From contig OW204012.1 of the NCBI GenBank assembly GCA_934047225.1, positions 248,001-312,000 on the forward strand: DNA of 64,000 bases, written 5' to 3'. A program made the position numbers and the translations under genes. The notes beneath the pieces were generated by a model, which saw only the letters and a list, made by a program, of their open reading frames with translations, did not search any database and was not told where the DNA came from. Of this stretch, positions 23,501 through 32,721 are shown piece after piece (positions within the stretch are counted from its first letter, which is position 1; the number at the start of each line of letters is the position of its first letter). Source of the stretch: Ypsolopha sequella (lineage: Eukaryota > Arthropoda > Insecta > Lepidoptera > Ypsolophidae).

Positions 23501-26500
23501 TCGCACCTATTTTTTACTTTTGGTGAAAGATTTTTGATTTCATACTTTCGATCCAGATCATGAAATGGTCAATTCTACGATTTGGTCACGACATAAACAT
23601 TCAAACAGTCAAACCTCGTATAGGTACAACCCGTCGGAAATATCTCTGCACCCGAAACCCCCCACCCGCAAGGTCTCTACCTACGTTTGCGGGTGAACGG
23701 AGGTGCAGAGATATTTCCGACGGGTTGTACACCCAGTTTTCGCCAACAATTTTTACGTCCCACCGTGGTGAGCGCGCACTTCGAACGTCCCACCGTGGTG
23801 AGCGCGCACTTCGAACGTCCCACCGTGGTGAGCCCGCACTTCGAACGTCCCACCGTGGTGAGCCCGCACTTCGAACGTCCCACCGTGGTGAGCGCGCACT
23901 TCGAACGTCCCACCGTGGTGAGCCCGCACTTCGAACGTCCCACCGTGGTGAGCGCGCACTTCGAACGTCCCACCGTGGTGAGCGCGCACTTCGAACGTCC
24001 CACCGTGGTGAGCCCGCACTTCGAACGTCCCACCGTGGTGAGCGCGCACTTCGAACGTCCCACCGTGGTGAGCCCGCACTTCGAACGTCCCACCGTGGTG
24101 AGCGCGCACTTCGAACGTCCCACCGTGGTGAGCCCGCACTTCGAACGTCCCACCGTGGTGAGCCCGCACTTCGAACGTCCCACCGTGGTGAGCCCGCACT
24201 TCGAACGTCCCACCGTGGTGAGCGCGCACTTCGAACGTCCCACCGTGGTGAGCCCGCACTTCGAACGTCCCACCGTGGTGAGCGCGCACTTCGAACGTCC
24301 CACCGTGGTGAGCCCGCACTTCGAACGTCCCACCGTGGTGAGCCCGCACTTCGAACGTCCCACCGTGGTGAGCCCGCACTTCGAACGTCCCACCGTGGTG
24401 AGCCCGCACTTCGAACGTCCCACCGTGGTGAGCCCGCACTTCGAACGTCCCACCGTGGTGAGCACGCACTTCGAACGTCCCACCGTGGTGAGCCCGCACT
24501 TCGAACGTCCCACCGTGGTGAGCCCGCACTTCGAACGTCCCACCGTGGTGAGCCCGCACTTCGAACGTCCCACCGTGGTGAGCCCGCACTTCGAACGTCC
24601 CACCGTGGTGAGCCCGCACTTCGAACGTCCCACCGTGGTGAGCCCGCACTTCGAACGTCCCACCGTGGTGAGCCCGCACTTCGAACGTCCCACCGTGGTG
24701 AGCCCGCACTTCGAACGTCCCACCGTGGTGAGCCCGCACTTCGAACGTCCCACCGTGGTGAGCCCGCACTTCGAACGTCCCACCGTGGTGAGCCCGCACT
24801 TCGAACGTCCCACCGTGGTGAGCCCGCACTTCAAACGTCCCACCGTGGTGAGCCCGCACTTCGAACGTCCCACCGTGGTGAGCCCGCACTTCGAACGTCC
24901 CACCGTGGTGAGCCCGCACTTCGAACGTCCCACCGTGGTGAGCCCGCACTTCGAACGTCCCACCGTGGTGAGCCCGCACTTCGAACGTCCCACCGTGGTG
25001 AGCCCGCACTTCGAACGTCCCACCGTGGTGAGCCCGCACTTCGAACGTCCCACCGTGGTGAGCCCGCACTTCGAACGTCCCACCGTGGTGAGCCCGCACT
25101 TCGAACGTCCCACCGTGGTGAGCCCGCACTTCGAACGCAAATACACGCTTTTTAGCGCCTCACAGTGTTTTAGATCGTCGTCGTTCAGCGAGTGGTAAGT
25201 AAACAACTTTTCACATAAATTCCGAAAAATTAATTGCTGCATGCTGCAGACCAACGTAGGTCTCAATATTGAGAGTCGCACAATACCGGCACCCATGGTA
25301 CAGACTCACCATGGTCTAGGTCTAGTCTGGGAGCCACTGGATACTGCTTTCAAAATGTAAACTGTTTTTTATGTGAAATAAATATTTTTTCGTTATTTTT
25401 TCACCACCGGAGCTCAAAATATTAAAAAGGTATTTGTATAATATAACAAAGTATAAGTAGGCAGTAACAAATCGCCGCATCGATGAAGTGTGCAACGGGT
25501 TGCAATGACCATAAACGACCATTTCTTTGGTCATGATTTTGACAAGGATCGATGCAAGCACCGAGCATCGCAAATAATTTTAAATTGTAGGTATTAAAAA
25601 GCTGATTGTAAAAATATATACTTTTACTATATTTACTGGCACTAGTTTCGAGAAATCTTTAAAAAAATACAAAAATATTTATGTCCCCCCCTCCCTTATC
25701 TCCAAAACTGGTAGACCAAAACATATGAAAAAAATCATGGTAATATTATGTCTTGAATTACAATCGCAAGTATAAATTTTGTAATATTATGTGTTTACGT
25801 AAAGATTACAGAAAAAATAAAGCGGTTGAGAAATTCACGAAAAAAAATAACAACATTTTTATCATCCGGCACGTGGCCGGTTTTTTTTTAAACATCGAAT
25901 ACAATGTGCCGCCTCTGCTTCGGTCAAAGAGGAAGCATCTATAGAAGAGAAGAGCTAACTGTACTATCGATTGGACTCACAGAACATGTAGCAGATGAGT
26001 CAAGTAGTGGAATTTCAGGGAAATAAACACTGGCAAAGTAGTCAGCAAAAACAGAGGCAGCTTCAACTCCGGTGTGGGACTTTCCTAAGTGTTCCACCAC
26101 CGGCTCAAATCCACCTGGAGAATATGTAAACTGGAGATAATGTTCCCAGAAAGCAAGCGCATTTGTTTATATATATATATACGGAGTAGCGTATATGGGT
26201 TGTACTGGCGTATATCGGTCGTTTTTATTGGAAATTTGTCTTGATCTGTAGATTATAATGGTACCCCTTTAGTTCACCAGGTACCCCACAAACCACACAA
26301 CCAAACCACAAAACCCCCCTCGCTACGCTTATGACGTGTGCGACTTTCTTTTGCTATTTTCAATCAAAAATGAAATACATAATAATCAATGATAATAATA
26401 ATAACTTTATTCCAAAAATAAAGCCAACATACTCGTAGCTACAAATAATAGATGGTATGAGAAACCTTACATGGACAAATTAGAGTCAAAAAATACATTT

Positions 26501-29500
26501 AGAATTTATAACAATGAACAAGCTTGAATATTAATTAGAGTATCCCACTCACCTATGTTGCTATGAAACATATAACAAACAAGAATTATATAATAATATG
26601 TTATAGTTTTAGTGATCACATCACAACATCATGTTCTGCAAAACTTTTTTCTCTTTTACTAAAATGGCCACGACTTGCTCTTTGATGAGAAAACAGCATC
26701 AATAGATTATTACTATAGTTTGGTGATTCTATCAAAGGTCTAAGTTTATTTAATTATTGCCTGTTTTATTATTTATTTAAAGCATTATTTTATTATTATT
26801 AACAGCACCATTTAAACTTAGCTGAACATTTGTATTCACATTATTAATTTATTTACACAAAGATATTTGAAAATCATGACAAAAGTGTAAAATTATGTGA
26901 TGCATGCACTATTTATATTTACATCAAAAGTAGGTTAAAAGTAACAAAAATAGAGCATGCAGCAGTTCTTACGAAATTAAAATATTTATATGGCATAATG
27001 GAAGAATAAAAGAGTTATGAAAACCTAAGATAAACATAACTTTGAATATAATCATAATGAAATACAACATAATGTTTAATTAGAACATTTACAAATTTAA
27101 TCAAATGAAGTCAAAACTAGCCATAGATCATACAAAAATACAAATCAGGTACAAAAGCAAATCATTCAACAAATCTGTCTATGTCAAACTCCTCTGTCTC
27201 AGCATCGCCCTCATCCAGCGTAGGTTCTATCTTCTTTCTCTCTTCCAAACGTTGGCATTTCAGACAAACTTGTCCTTTTCTAAGCCAGCAACCTCTGTGA
27301 TACATAGAGTTGCATTTGTCACACAATATAGCCCCATTATCAAATGGATACAAATGCTCATTGTTACCGCACACTTCACATAAATACCCTTTACCGGAAC
27401 ATAAAGCACAACCTGTTATGTGACTGCGACAAATCTCTGTTAACTCTGTCAGTTGTGTCTCTAACGTACCATCGTTGATCGCTTGCAAGTGAGACATACT
27501 GTACTTCTTGTTCACATCTCCAAGTTGAACGAATAATGGTGACAGGAGACTGGTGCCTTTATCACAAGCACATAAATATCTCCGCATCCATTCCAAGTCT
27601 TTTCTCATCTTGTGCACCCATTCCAGCTCTGCTATAAAGTTGAAAAGCTTAGGATTTATGCTCTCTATGTCTATATAAGGCCTTTCCCAGGATAAGGTCA
27701 GCATTTGGTACGCTAAACGTGAAATGTACCGCTTGTCCCAGTCCCAGTTGTGAACCACTCTAGCTGGGATCGCCGATAAGTCGTTCCAATGGCATGTAGC
27801 ACAGAAATACAAACCGGTGTAGTCACATAACCTTGGTTCATTCCATGAATCTTTGAAAGTTAAGGCAGTATGGCATTCTGCACATTTATAATCTTGAGTG
27901 GCCAACCCCTTTTCAGGACAAATGTTCATTTCAAACAGGCCTTTCTCTGTCATAACGACATGAGCACACACCCTGCATATGTGATCAACGCACTTGTAAT
28001 GGCAAAGATAGCTACAATCGTCACAAATGTAAGAACCTTGAACAATACTCCATATAACACCGCTGCAATGGTCACAGTACTGTTTTCTATTACTCGTATT
28101 TGTTTGTTGCTTGAAGTGATGGCCTTTTATCGACACGCCAAGTCTCGGCTGACCATCATTGTCTTTCAAATCTTCTAACCTTAGTCGTAACTCAACTAAA
28201 TACCTCACTAACCATTTTCGCTCATCGGAACACTGAGCACTACTCAAAATCAGCTCCTTACTCTGTATTATAGCTCGTTCTAGCTCTTCTTGCGTCGCTG
28301 AGCTGTGGATTCTCAGCTTTTTGTTCGCTATAGACTTTGGAATACAGTTAGAATCGTAGCTTTCGTCAGCCGACAAGCATCCAGACGTGGAGGAAGACGA
28401 TAGGGTTTTTGAGTCGACATCGACGCTTCTCGGGCTACAACAGATTAGGCTGTTTCGATATTTAGGCGAGTCGTTAGCTAAAGCAGCAGCCATGGTCGAG
28501 GAAACACTAGTTTTTGCAGTATCACAGTCAAAACAACACGTAGGTTTTGTTGGTATCAAAATTGACTCATGAATGTAGGTTACGCAGTCGCTCGGGCACT
28601 GATTAGGCACAGCTGCGTGGTGTGATCACAATTTAAGTATCATTACCCGAGTATCCCTTTGTTTTGACGATAAAAGAAAATTTTGATGAACTCGACTTCT
28701 ACGTCATTTTGCGTTGACACTTGACGACAAACTGACAGTGACAGTTTTTTTTTTTTTTTTGCTTCGTTAAATTGTTATTATTGCGTTTCGTTTCTTGATT
28801 TGAGGATTCTACCTAGATAACCAACGTCATCTAGTGTCGAATAGTAAAACTATAAGGTTATACGTAAAGGTAAAATTGCACGATCTTCTCGAGAGGTGTC
28901 TACACAATATTTATATTTCCTTTTTCAAATATCACTTCTTCAAGCTTAATTTTTAAGGTTACCATTTTTCGTTTGTAGATAATAATATATATATATATGT
29001 TTATCTATTATATGTTTATATATATATATATATAATATATATATGATATTTATTTAATAGTGGCACTCAAAGAGTACATTATATATTTGATGCACTCATG
29101 ACCGCTCCGAAACCGTACGTATATTTATGTTCAGTGCGAGCCCCCGGTGGCTCCTCACTTGGCGTATTCGCCTATTCGTGTTGCTAGTGTTGCGGTATTT
29201 GGATCCTTTGAAGCGGGACCAAAACTGACTACGGTATTCGATTTTCCCGTATTAGGCAAATTATGTATTTAGCGAAAACGAATATATGAAATAGGCGTAA
29301 AAATACAGCAAATACACGAATACGCAACGCCAAGTGAGGAGCTCGCCATAAAATCGTCCGAACAATCGTGCGTCAACAGCAAAACTAAATTGCTACACAC
29401 CGCCATCTAGCGTCGCCTAGCAGTAACCAAAACAGTTCCAGAAAATTCCGCAACAATAAGACAGCGCTAGTTTCCGTACCAGTACCATACAACCTCTAAT

Positions 29501-30684
29501 TTTGAAATGTCTTTCTTTCAGAGCCACTACTTCAAATGCGACAACGATGATGACGTATATTCCATCTCAGACGACAGTGAATTCTCTCAACAGTACGCTG
29601 AATACATCCAACAGTACTCCGACTACACGGAAACCCCGCAGTACGAAAGTCCTCAGTACGAGTGCTCCCCGGACTGCACAGAATGCGCGACTAAATACGT
29701 CACTAACGGGAACGACAGTCTGGCTGTGTCGCCCATCATGGACTACGATGATGATGATGATGAGGTAAAGGTTTTTAGTGTTTCAATAGAACTGCGTGAC
29801 TCGTGACCTAAACCCGCTCCGTGATTCGTGTAGTCCAGTTTTAGAGAGCACAGTGCAAAAATGTATACCATAGATAACATTTTAATTTTTATCTACTTCC
29901 ATACTGGAATAAGGTACATTGTTAATCCGATGTTACAATATTACATTATAACACCGTGATTTAGCGCTGCGATTGGCCCAATTTATCATAACACCGCTAG
30001 AGAGCCAATCAACAACAGAGACGAGAAATAAGTCCCGACCGTAAATCTTAAACCACGCCCCTTTTATCCTGATTGGCCTTCAGAGCAGCATTACCGGAAC
30101 GACGCACCCGAGGTTCATAAACGAGTGTTCTTCTCATTTTTCATAAAAATTGTTAGTTGAAAATATTATAAATAAAGACGATAAAATATTGTGTGCAACT
30201 GAACATTGGGACACTCGTGCAAAACTTATACGAAACTCACCGTGTCGCAATGTCTCACATTATGTTACAGTTGCATAAAATACTGTAAAACAATTCAAAG
30301 GCCACAGACTCACAACCTAACAGTTAATTATAAACTTTTCAATTTTTGTTTGTCTGTTTATAAATTAACAAGTTTACAGTGTCACCATTTTTGGTGCCCG
30401 ACCCGACCCGACCCGCCGTCGTGAGATGAAAACCTATAGGGACGACGTTTTGACAGGCTACCTATAAATGTATTTTATAGCTATCCCCATATAATTCGCC
30501 GCAGGTGTTCATAGACAGCCCCCCCGCGGCGCCGCCCCTGCCCGCGCCCCCCGCCCCTGTGCCGCACCCCGCGGCGCCCCTCGACGACGACGAGGAGAAG
30601 GAGCAGATGATGATGGAACTGGCGGTCGGGGCGCCGTTCTTGTTGGACCACTTCATGAGCGCCCCGGCCTGCGCCATTATGTGA
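20535..30684 (+). CDS. uncharacterised five-exon gene, acidic Cys-rich protein of about 310 aa
   Basis: Reconstructed from splice sites and phases: 20535-20591, 21294-21598, 22269-22416, 29522-29764, 30505-30684. All introns are GT-AG, all junction phases agree, and the total is 311 codons including TGA. The first coding exon begins 8 bases after a 3' splice site, so the 5' UTR lies further upstream. Residues 1-121 are Ser/Asn-rich with LTPPSTDS and a basic patch (KRRLRKNKER). Exon 3 is basic, then holds CTFRDTCRCDDCQ, completed by SHYFKC in exon 4 (C-x5-C-x-C-x2-C-x6-C). Exon 4 is acidic and Tyr-rich with a second cluster (ECSPDCTEC) and an Asp run; exon 5 is Pro/Ala-rich, then acidic, ending LLDHFMSAPACAIM. 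No signal peptide or membrane segment is seen. I do not recognise the family; a nuclear or metal-binding role is only a guess. Intron 3 contains DEF8 on the other strand. Confidence 0.82.
21294..21598 (+). CDS. exon 2 of uncharacterised gene
   Basis: 305 nt between acceptor cctttttag and donor gtttgt. Open in frame from VLTPPSTDSNEN to SVDIRSID, ending in phase 2. It contains no ATG in frame, so a Met-based search misses it. Confidence 0.82.
22269..22416 (+). CDS. exon 3 of uncharacterised gene
   Basis: 148 nt. The acceptor is gtgattgcag (weak pyrimidine tract) and the donor cag|gttagt. Its phase fits exon 2 exactly. It encodes EKRKWHARSSLGHL through CTFRDTCRCDDCQ. A retroelement-like tail begins only about 4 bases past the donor consensus. 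Confidence 0.82.
22419..22830 (-). repeat. retroelement fragment shared with 58190-58475
   Basis: The (ccat)n run at 22421-22438 is the tail of a minus-strand element. Its body, read on the minus strand, includes GTTILLANLPEVIRGRARGQ, and its 3' part reads aggcctatgtctagcagtgg. The + strand region at 58190-58475 has the same order (TTILLANTPEVIQGRVRGQL). I take both to be copies of one dispersed LINE/SINE-type repeat, not host exons. Confidence 0.65.
23258..23594. mobile_element. TIR element (GAGCGAAGCGGAGCGAG family)
   Basis: The ends atgtcgtggccatatcgtag and ctacgatttggtcacgacat are inverted repeats. The centre has the CG-rich block cgctccgcttcgcttcgctc. A related copy lies inverted at 45630-45850, and fragments occur near 36160-36280 and 36600. 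Confidence 0.7.
23628..23731. repeat. perfect hairpin preceding the 30-bp array
   Basis: gtacaacccgtcggaaatat at the left is repeated as its exact reverse complement at the right (about 28-base arms). An inner imperfect pair (acccgcaa / tttgcgggt) lies around a 25-base loop. Confidence 0.85.
23757..25136. repeat. 30-bp tandem array, 46 exact copies
   Basis: The unit starts gtcccaccgtggtgagcccg. 1380 bases equals 46 x 30 with no indel. A C-to-G variant (agcGcgc) occurs in copies 1, 2, 5, 7, 8, 10, 12, 16 and 18 only; copies 19-46 are almost uniform, apart from one agcAcgc and one tcAaac. Because 30 is a multiple of 3, frames on both strands remain open and give 10-residue periods (RTSHRGEPAL, SKCGLTTVGR); these are not genes. 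It lies in intron 3 of the uncharacterised gene. Confidence 0.97.
25585..25890 (+). repeat. GGGTTCCG-family repeat, 3' part, copy 2
   Basis: Shares aaaaagctgattgtaaaaat, ttcgagaaatctttaaaaaa, gtttacgtaaagattacag and the terminal ...cgtggccggttttttt with copies at 42472-43247 and 56000-56515. Confidence 0.75.
25941..26165 (-). pseudogene. non-LTR retrotransposon ORF2 fragment
   Basis: About 70 codons are open on the minus strand without an ATG, reading NALAFWEHYLQFTYSPGG ... ASVFADYFASVYFPEIP, the FADYFASVY segment typical of the region between endonuclease and RT in jockey-like ORF2. It ends at TAG. Confidence 0.55.
26166..27161. other. intergenic/3' UTR of DEF8, AT-rich
   Basis: No coding sequence. 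On the minus strand this follows the DEF8 stop. An AATAAA-type signal (tttatt on +) lies near 26406 and again at about 26751-26795, so the DEF8 3' UTR may span much of it. A (ata)n aactttatt motif near 26390-26410 resembles a LINE tail. Confidence 0.4.
27162..28493 (-). CDS. Def8: DEF8 homologue, intronless
   Basis: 443 aa from ATG 28493, chosen because it is the first in-frame ATG and sits in a strong context (gaccATGG). The frame is open upstream to about 28610 but without ATG. Domains from that Met: Ser-rich N-terminus (1-60); helical region (60-112); C1/phorbol-ester-type zinc finger (about 125-177: HHF, CDHC, CDDC, CHYKC, HICRVC); then the C-terminal Rubicon-homology/zinc-ribbon region (about 191-416) with CPEKG, CAEC, CDYTG, FCATCHW, CALC, CEVC, CDKC, YHRGCW and CLKC, and an acidic end. 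DEF8 proteins in mammals act with PLEKHM1 in late endosome/lysosome positioning (family knowledge). All zinc ligands look intact. The gene lies antisense within intron 3 of the uncharacterised + strand gene. Lack of introns may mean ancient retroposition; no poly-A remnant proves it. Confidence 0.95.
   Translation of the reverse strand: MAAALANDSPKYRNSLICCSPRSVDVDSKTLSSSSTSGCLSADESYDSNCIPKSIANKKLRIHSSATQEELERAIIQSKELILSSAQCSDERKWLVRYLVELRLRLEDLKDNDGQPRLGVSIKGHHFKQQTNTSNRKQYCDHCSGVIWSIVQGSYICDDCSYLCHYKCVDHICRVCAHVVMTEKGLFEMNICPEKGLATQDYKCAECHTALTFKDSWNEPRLCDYTGLYFCATCHWNDLSAIPARVVHNWDWDKRYISRLAYQMLTLSWERPYIDIESINPKLFNFIAELEWVHKMRKDLEWMRRYLCACDKGTSLLSPLFVQLGDVNKKYSMSHLQAINDGTLETQLTELTEICRSHITGCALCSGKGYLCEVCGNNEHLYPFDNGAILCDKCNSMYHRGCWLRKGQVCLKCQRLEERKKIEPTLDEGDAETEEFDIDRFVE
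28988..29043. repeat. AT dinucleotide tracts
   Basis: Two (at)n runs around an imperfect palindrome in the intron. Confidence 0.85.
29136..29348. mobile_element. short TIR element (MITE)
   Basis: ctcctcacttggcg near the left end is matched by cgccaagtgaggag at the right end, with a tattcg / cgaata inner symmetry. 213 bp, no coding. Confidence 0.7.
29522..29764 (+). CDS. exon 4 of uncharacterised gene
   Basis: 81 codons between tttctttcag and GAG|gtaaag. SHYFKCDNDDD completes the Cys motif; Tyr/Glu-rich centre (QYESPQYECSPDCTEC); DYDDDDDE at the end. Phase 0 at both ends. Confidence 0.88.
30505..30684 (+). CDS. exon 5 (terminal coding) of uncharacterised gene
   Basis: Acceptor ttcgccgcag, then VFIDSPPAAPPLPAPP, the acidic stretch LDDDEEKEQMMMELAVG, and stop TGA at 30682-30684. 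GC-rich third positions contrast with exon 2 of the same gene. Confidence 0.88.
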   Translation: MFIDSPPAAPPLPAPPAPVPHPAAPLDDDEEKEQMMMELAVGAPFLLDHFMSAPACAIM

Positions 30685-31322
30685 ACACAAGTATCGCTTT
30701 AATGTGCTTCTGTATGGTCCGTAGTGATCTGGTGATCGCCTGAGATTATAGTATTATGATATCCGATAATCTGATAACTGTTCATACCCGGGTTGCAACA
30801 CTGAACGTTTAAAAATGGTAGTGTCGCTACACGCTGTTTGCAACATCAACTCTGAGCAGGGTTCGCAAGCGATAGATAAATGTCAACTGACGATTGTATT
30901 GTCGCTACACGCGTTACAACCGCAGTGTTCATACCCAGCCCTTGGGTTATTTAATGAACGCTCTGGTTCCGAGGAATTCTCGCATTTTAAATGGATGTCT
31001 TTTTCGTGCGCATACATTTGGCAACATCACATTTTCCTCGCTCCGTGAACCTATCTTCAAGCACGAACCCAGGGGGTCGTGACTAAATACTTAAATACAG
31101 CGCCAAAAATGCCTTTCTGTCGGTGACATGTACTAAATAATTTGTGAAAATTTATTTACTTTTTATTTGTGATAAATATTTACGTGTCATTTTACCATAA
31201 TGTTAGTACTGGTGGTACGGAACCCATTGTGCGCGAGTCAGACTCGTTTAGCGCTATTTACACTTGTATGTTGTGTTCGATCGGTGAGTTGGTAGAGCGG
31301 CGATAAACTTGATTTGATGTAT
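30685..31322. other. 3' UTR/intergenic after the uncharacterised gene
   Basis: Follows the TGA at 30684. Two similar blocks (gtgtcgctacacgctgtttg near 30821 and ttgtcgctacacgcgttaca near 30899) form a loose duplication. No clear AATAAA. Confidence 0.35.
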
Positions 31323-31469
31323 ATGTCGTAGGTAAATTGCCAAAGCCGTAAAATTCTAATTTAACACTAGTGAAATTATAATTTCACTGTAATTTTTTAA
31401 AAGGTTTTTTATAAAGTAACCTAACCCAGTGAAGTTATAATTTCACGGCTTTGACAATTTACGACATAT
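31323..31469. mobile_element. MITE, 147 bp
   Basis: tatgtcgtaggtaaattgcc and its imperfect complement (ttgacaatttacgacata) bound a palindrome that includes gaaattataatttcac. Confidence 0.7.
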
Positions 31470-31485
31470 CTATATTATGCTAACG

Positions 31486-31612
31486 ACCAAACCCGATTTT
31501 AGTACAAACTAGTTTGAACTAGACCGAACTAGTTTTAGTTGTCATAAAAAAATAACCTAACCTTTCTACCGACTTTCTCCCGCGCTGAAGTACTTCCGAA
31601 AAACTAAAGTCT
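31486..31612. mobile_element. TIR fragment with ACTAGTTT motif
   Basis: ccaaacccgattttagtaca and actagtttgaactagacc recur, inverted, at 51590-51775 together with tgtcataaaaaaataacc. The copies are remnants of the same element family. Confidence 0.55.
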
Positions 31613-32031
31613 ATTATTCCGAGGGCAGCTGGAAAATGGGTCAATGAAATTGACATTTTGTACTAAATCCCGTATAGGTATCGGCACGGTTTTTGATGTT
31701 GAAGCCAAAGTAGTGGGGGGATGCGCAGAGGTCATTTATTGGGACTGTTTGGAGGACAGGGGGGGGGGACAGGCGCTACGCGGCTGTGATTGGTTTGTCC
31801 GTTTCCCGCGCTGTTACCGCACGTCTCCGGCCCCTTGGGTACAGTCACGTTCACAAGTATTGTTTGTAGAATAGTAGCGTATTATTTTATTAATTTCTGT
31901 GTTTGTGACCTGCAATTTAGTTACGAAGATGCCGAAACACAAAGTTTTGACAGAAAAATGGTATACAAAAATAGAGACTAGAAATAGTTTAAACGTTAGA
32001 AACGTTTAAAAGAGGTAATAATAAACTCGGT

Positions 32032-32216
32032 AAGTAGTCAGTATTGAGGTTCAATGACCTTATTTGTGAAAAATGCAAAATGAAATTTAGGCTTCCTTTA
32101 CTAATTTTCTCGGAATTGTCTGTAAATTAGTAAAGGGGCCAAAAAAATATTGTTCGTATTCTGCAATAACGGTCATTGAACCTTGGTCCTGACCGAGTTT
32201 TAGTTTACCGTTTGGT
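32032..32216. mobile_element. MITE, distant family B relative
   Basis: ggttcaatgacctt at the left and aaggtcattgaaccttgg-type sequence at the right are inverted; ctcggtaagtagtcag at the left end mirrors ctgaccgagttttag at the right end. Confidence 0.6.
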
Positions 32217-32330
32217 AAGCAGTTAAACTATAGCACTTTTTTCATTGTTATATCTTTTTACTCATGTTTATCAATAATTGAGTCATACATAACATAACAC
32301 TATCTCATATTATACGTATTCATTATTCAT

Positions 32331-32721
32331 CAAAAATTTGTAGATATATTAATAATTTGCAATATTCCGCTAAACACTCTTACCATGCTATTCAAAATGC
32401 AGACTCAAGCACCGCCCGCCCTCCCGCATAAAACATGCACAAGCAAAGCAAGTAGTACGAGCACAAAATAAAGCAATCTTAAATAACAAGCAAAAAAACT
32501 TATCATATAGATAAGTTTTTTTTGCTTGTTATTTAATATCATATAGATAAGTTTTTTTTGCTTGTTATTTAAGATTGCTTTATTTTGTGCTCGTACTGCT
32601 TGCTTTGCTTGTGCATGTTTTATGCGGGAGGGCGGGCGGTGCTTGAGTCTGCATTTTGAATAGCATGGTAAGAGTGTTTAGCGGAATATTGCAAATTATT
32701 AATATATCTACAAATTTATGA
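32331..32721. repeat. near-perfect 390-bp palindrome
   Basis: The left arm (about 32338-32507) and right arm (about 32549-32717) are reverse complements over about 165 bases, with one substitution (aagtagtac / gtactgctt) and one A-run length change. Between them a 40-base segment (tcatatagataagttttttt) is itself a partial copy of the arm tips. No coding. Confidence 0.93.

Noticed and set aside
23560..25296. Frames of 458-539 residues on both strands
   Set aside because: Produced by the stop-free 30-bp unit repeated in register; perfect 10-residue periods on both strands cannot all be proteins.
27105..28572. Short + strand frames across 27105-28572
   Set aside because: Antisense shadows of DEF8.
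28494..28610. N-terminal extension of DEF8 (39 residues)
   Set aside because: The frame is open but begins with GTG; the first ATG is at 28493 in a strong context.
30462..30690. Gly/Arg-rich minus-strand frames
   Set aside because: Antisense shadow of the Pro/Ala-rich exon 5 at 30505-30684.
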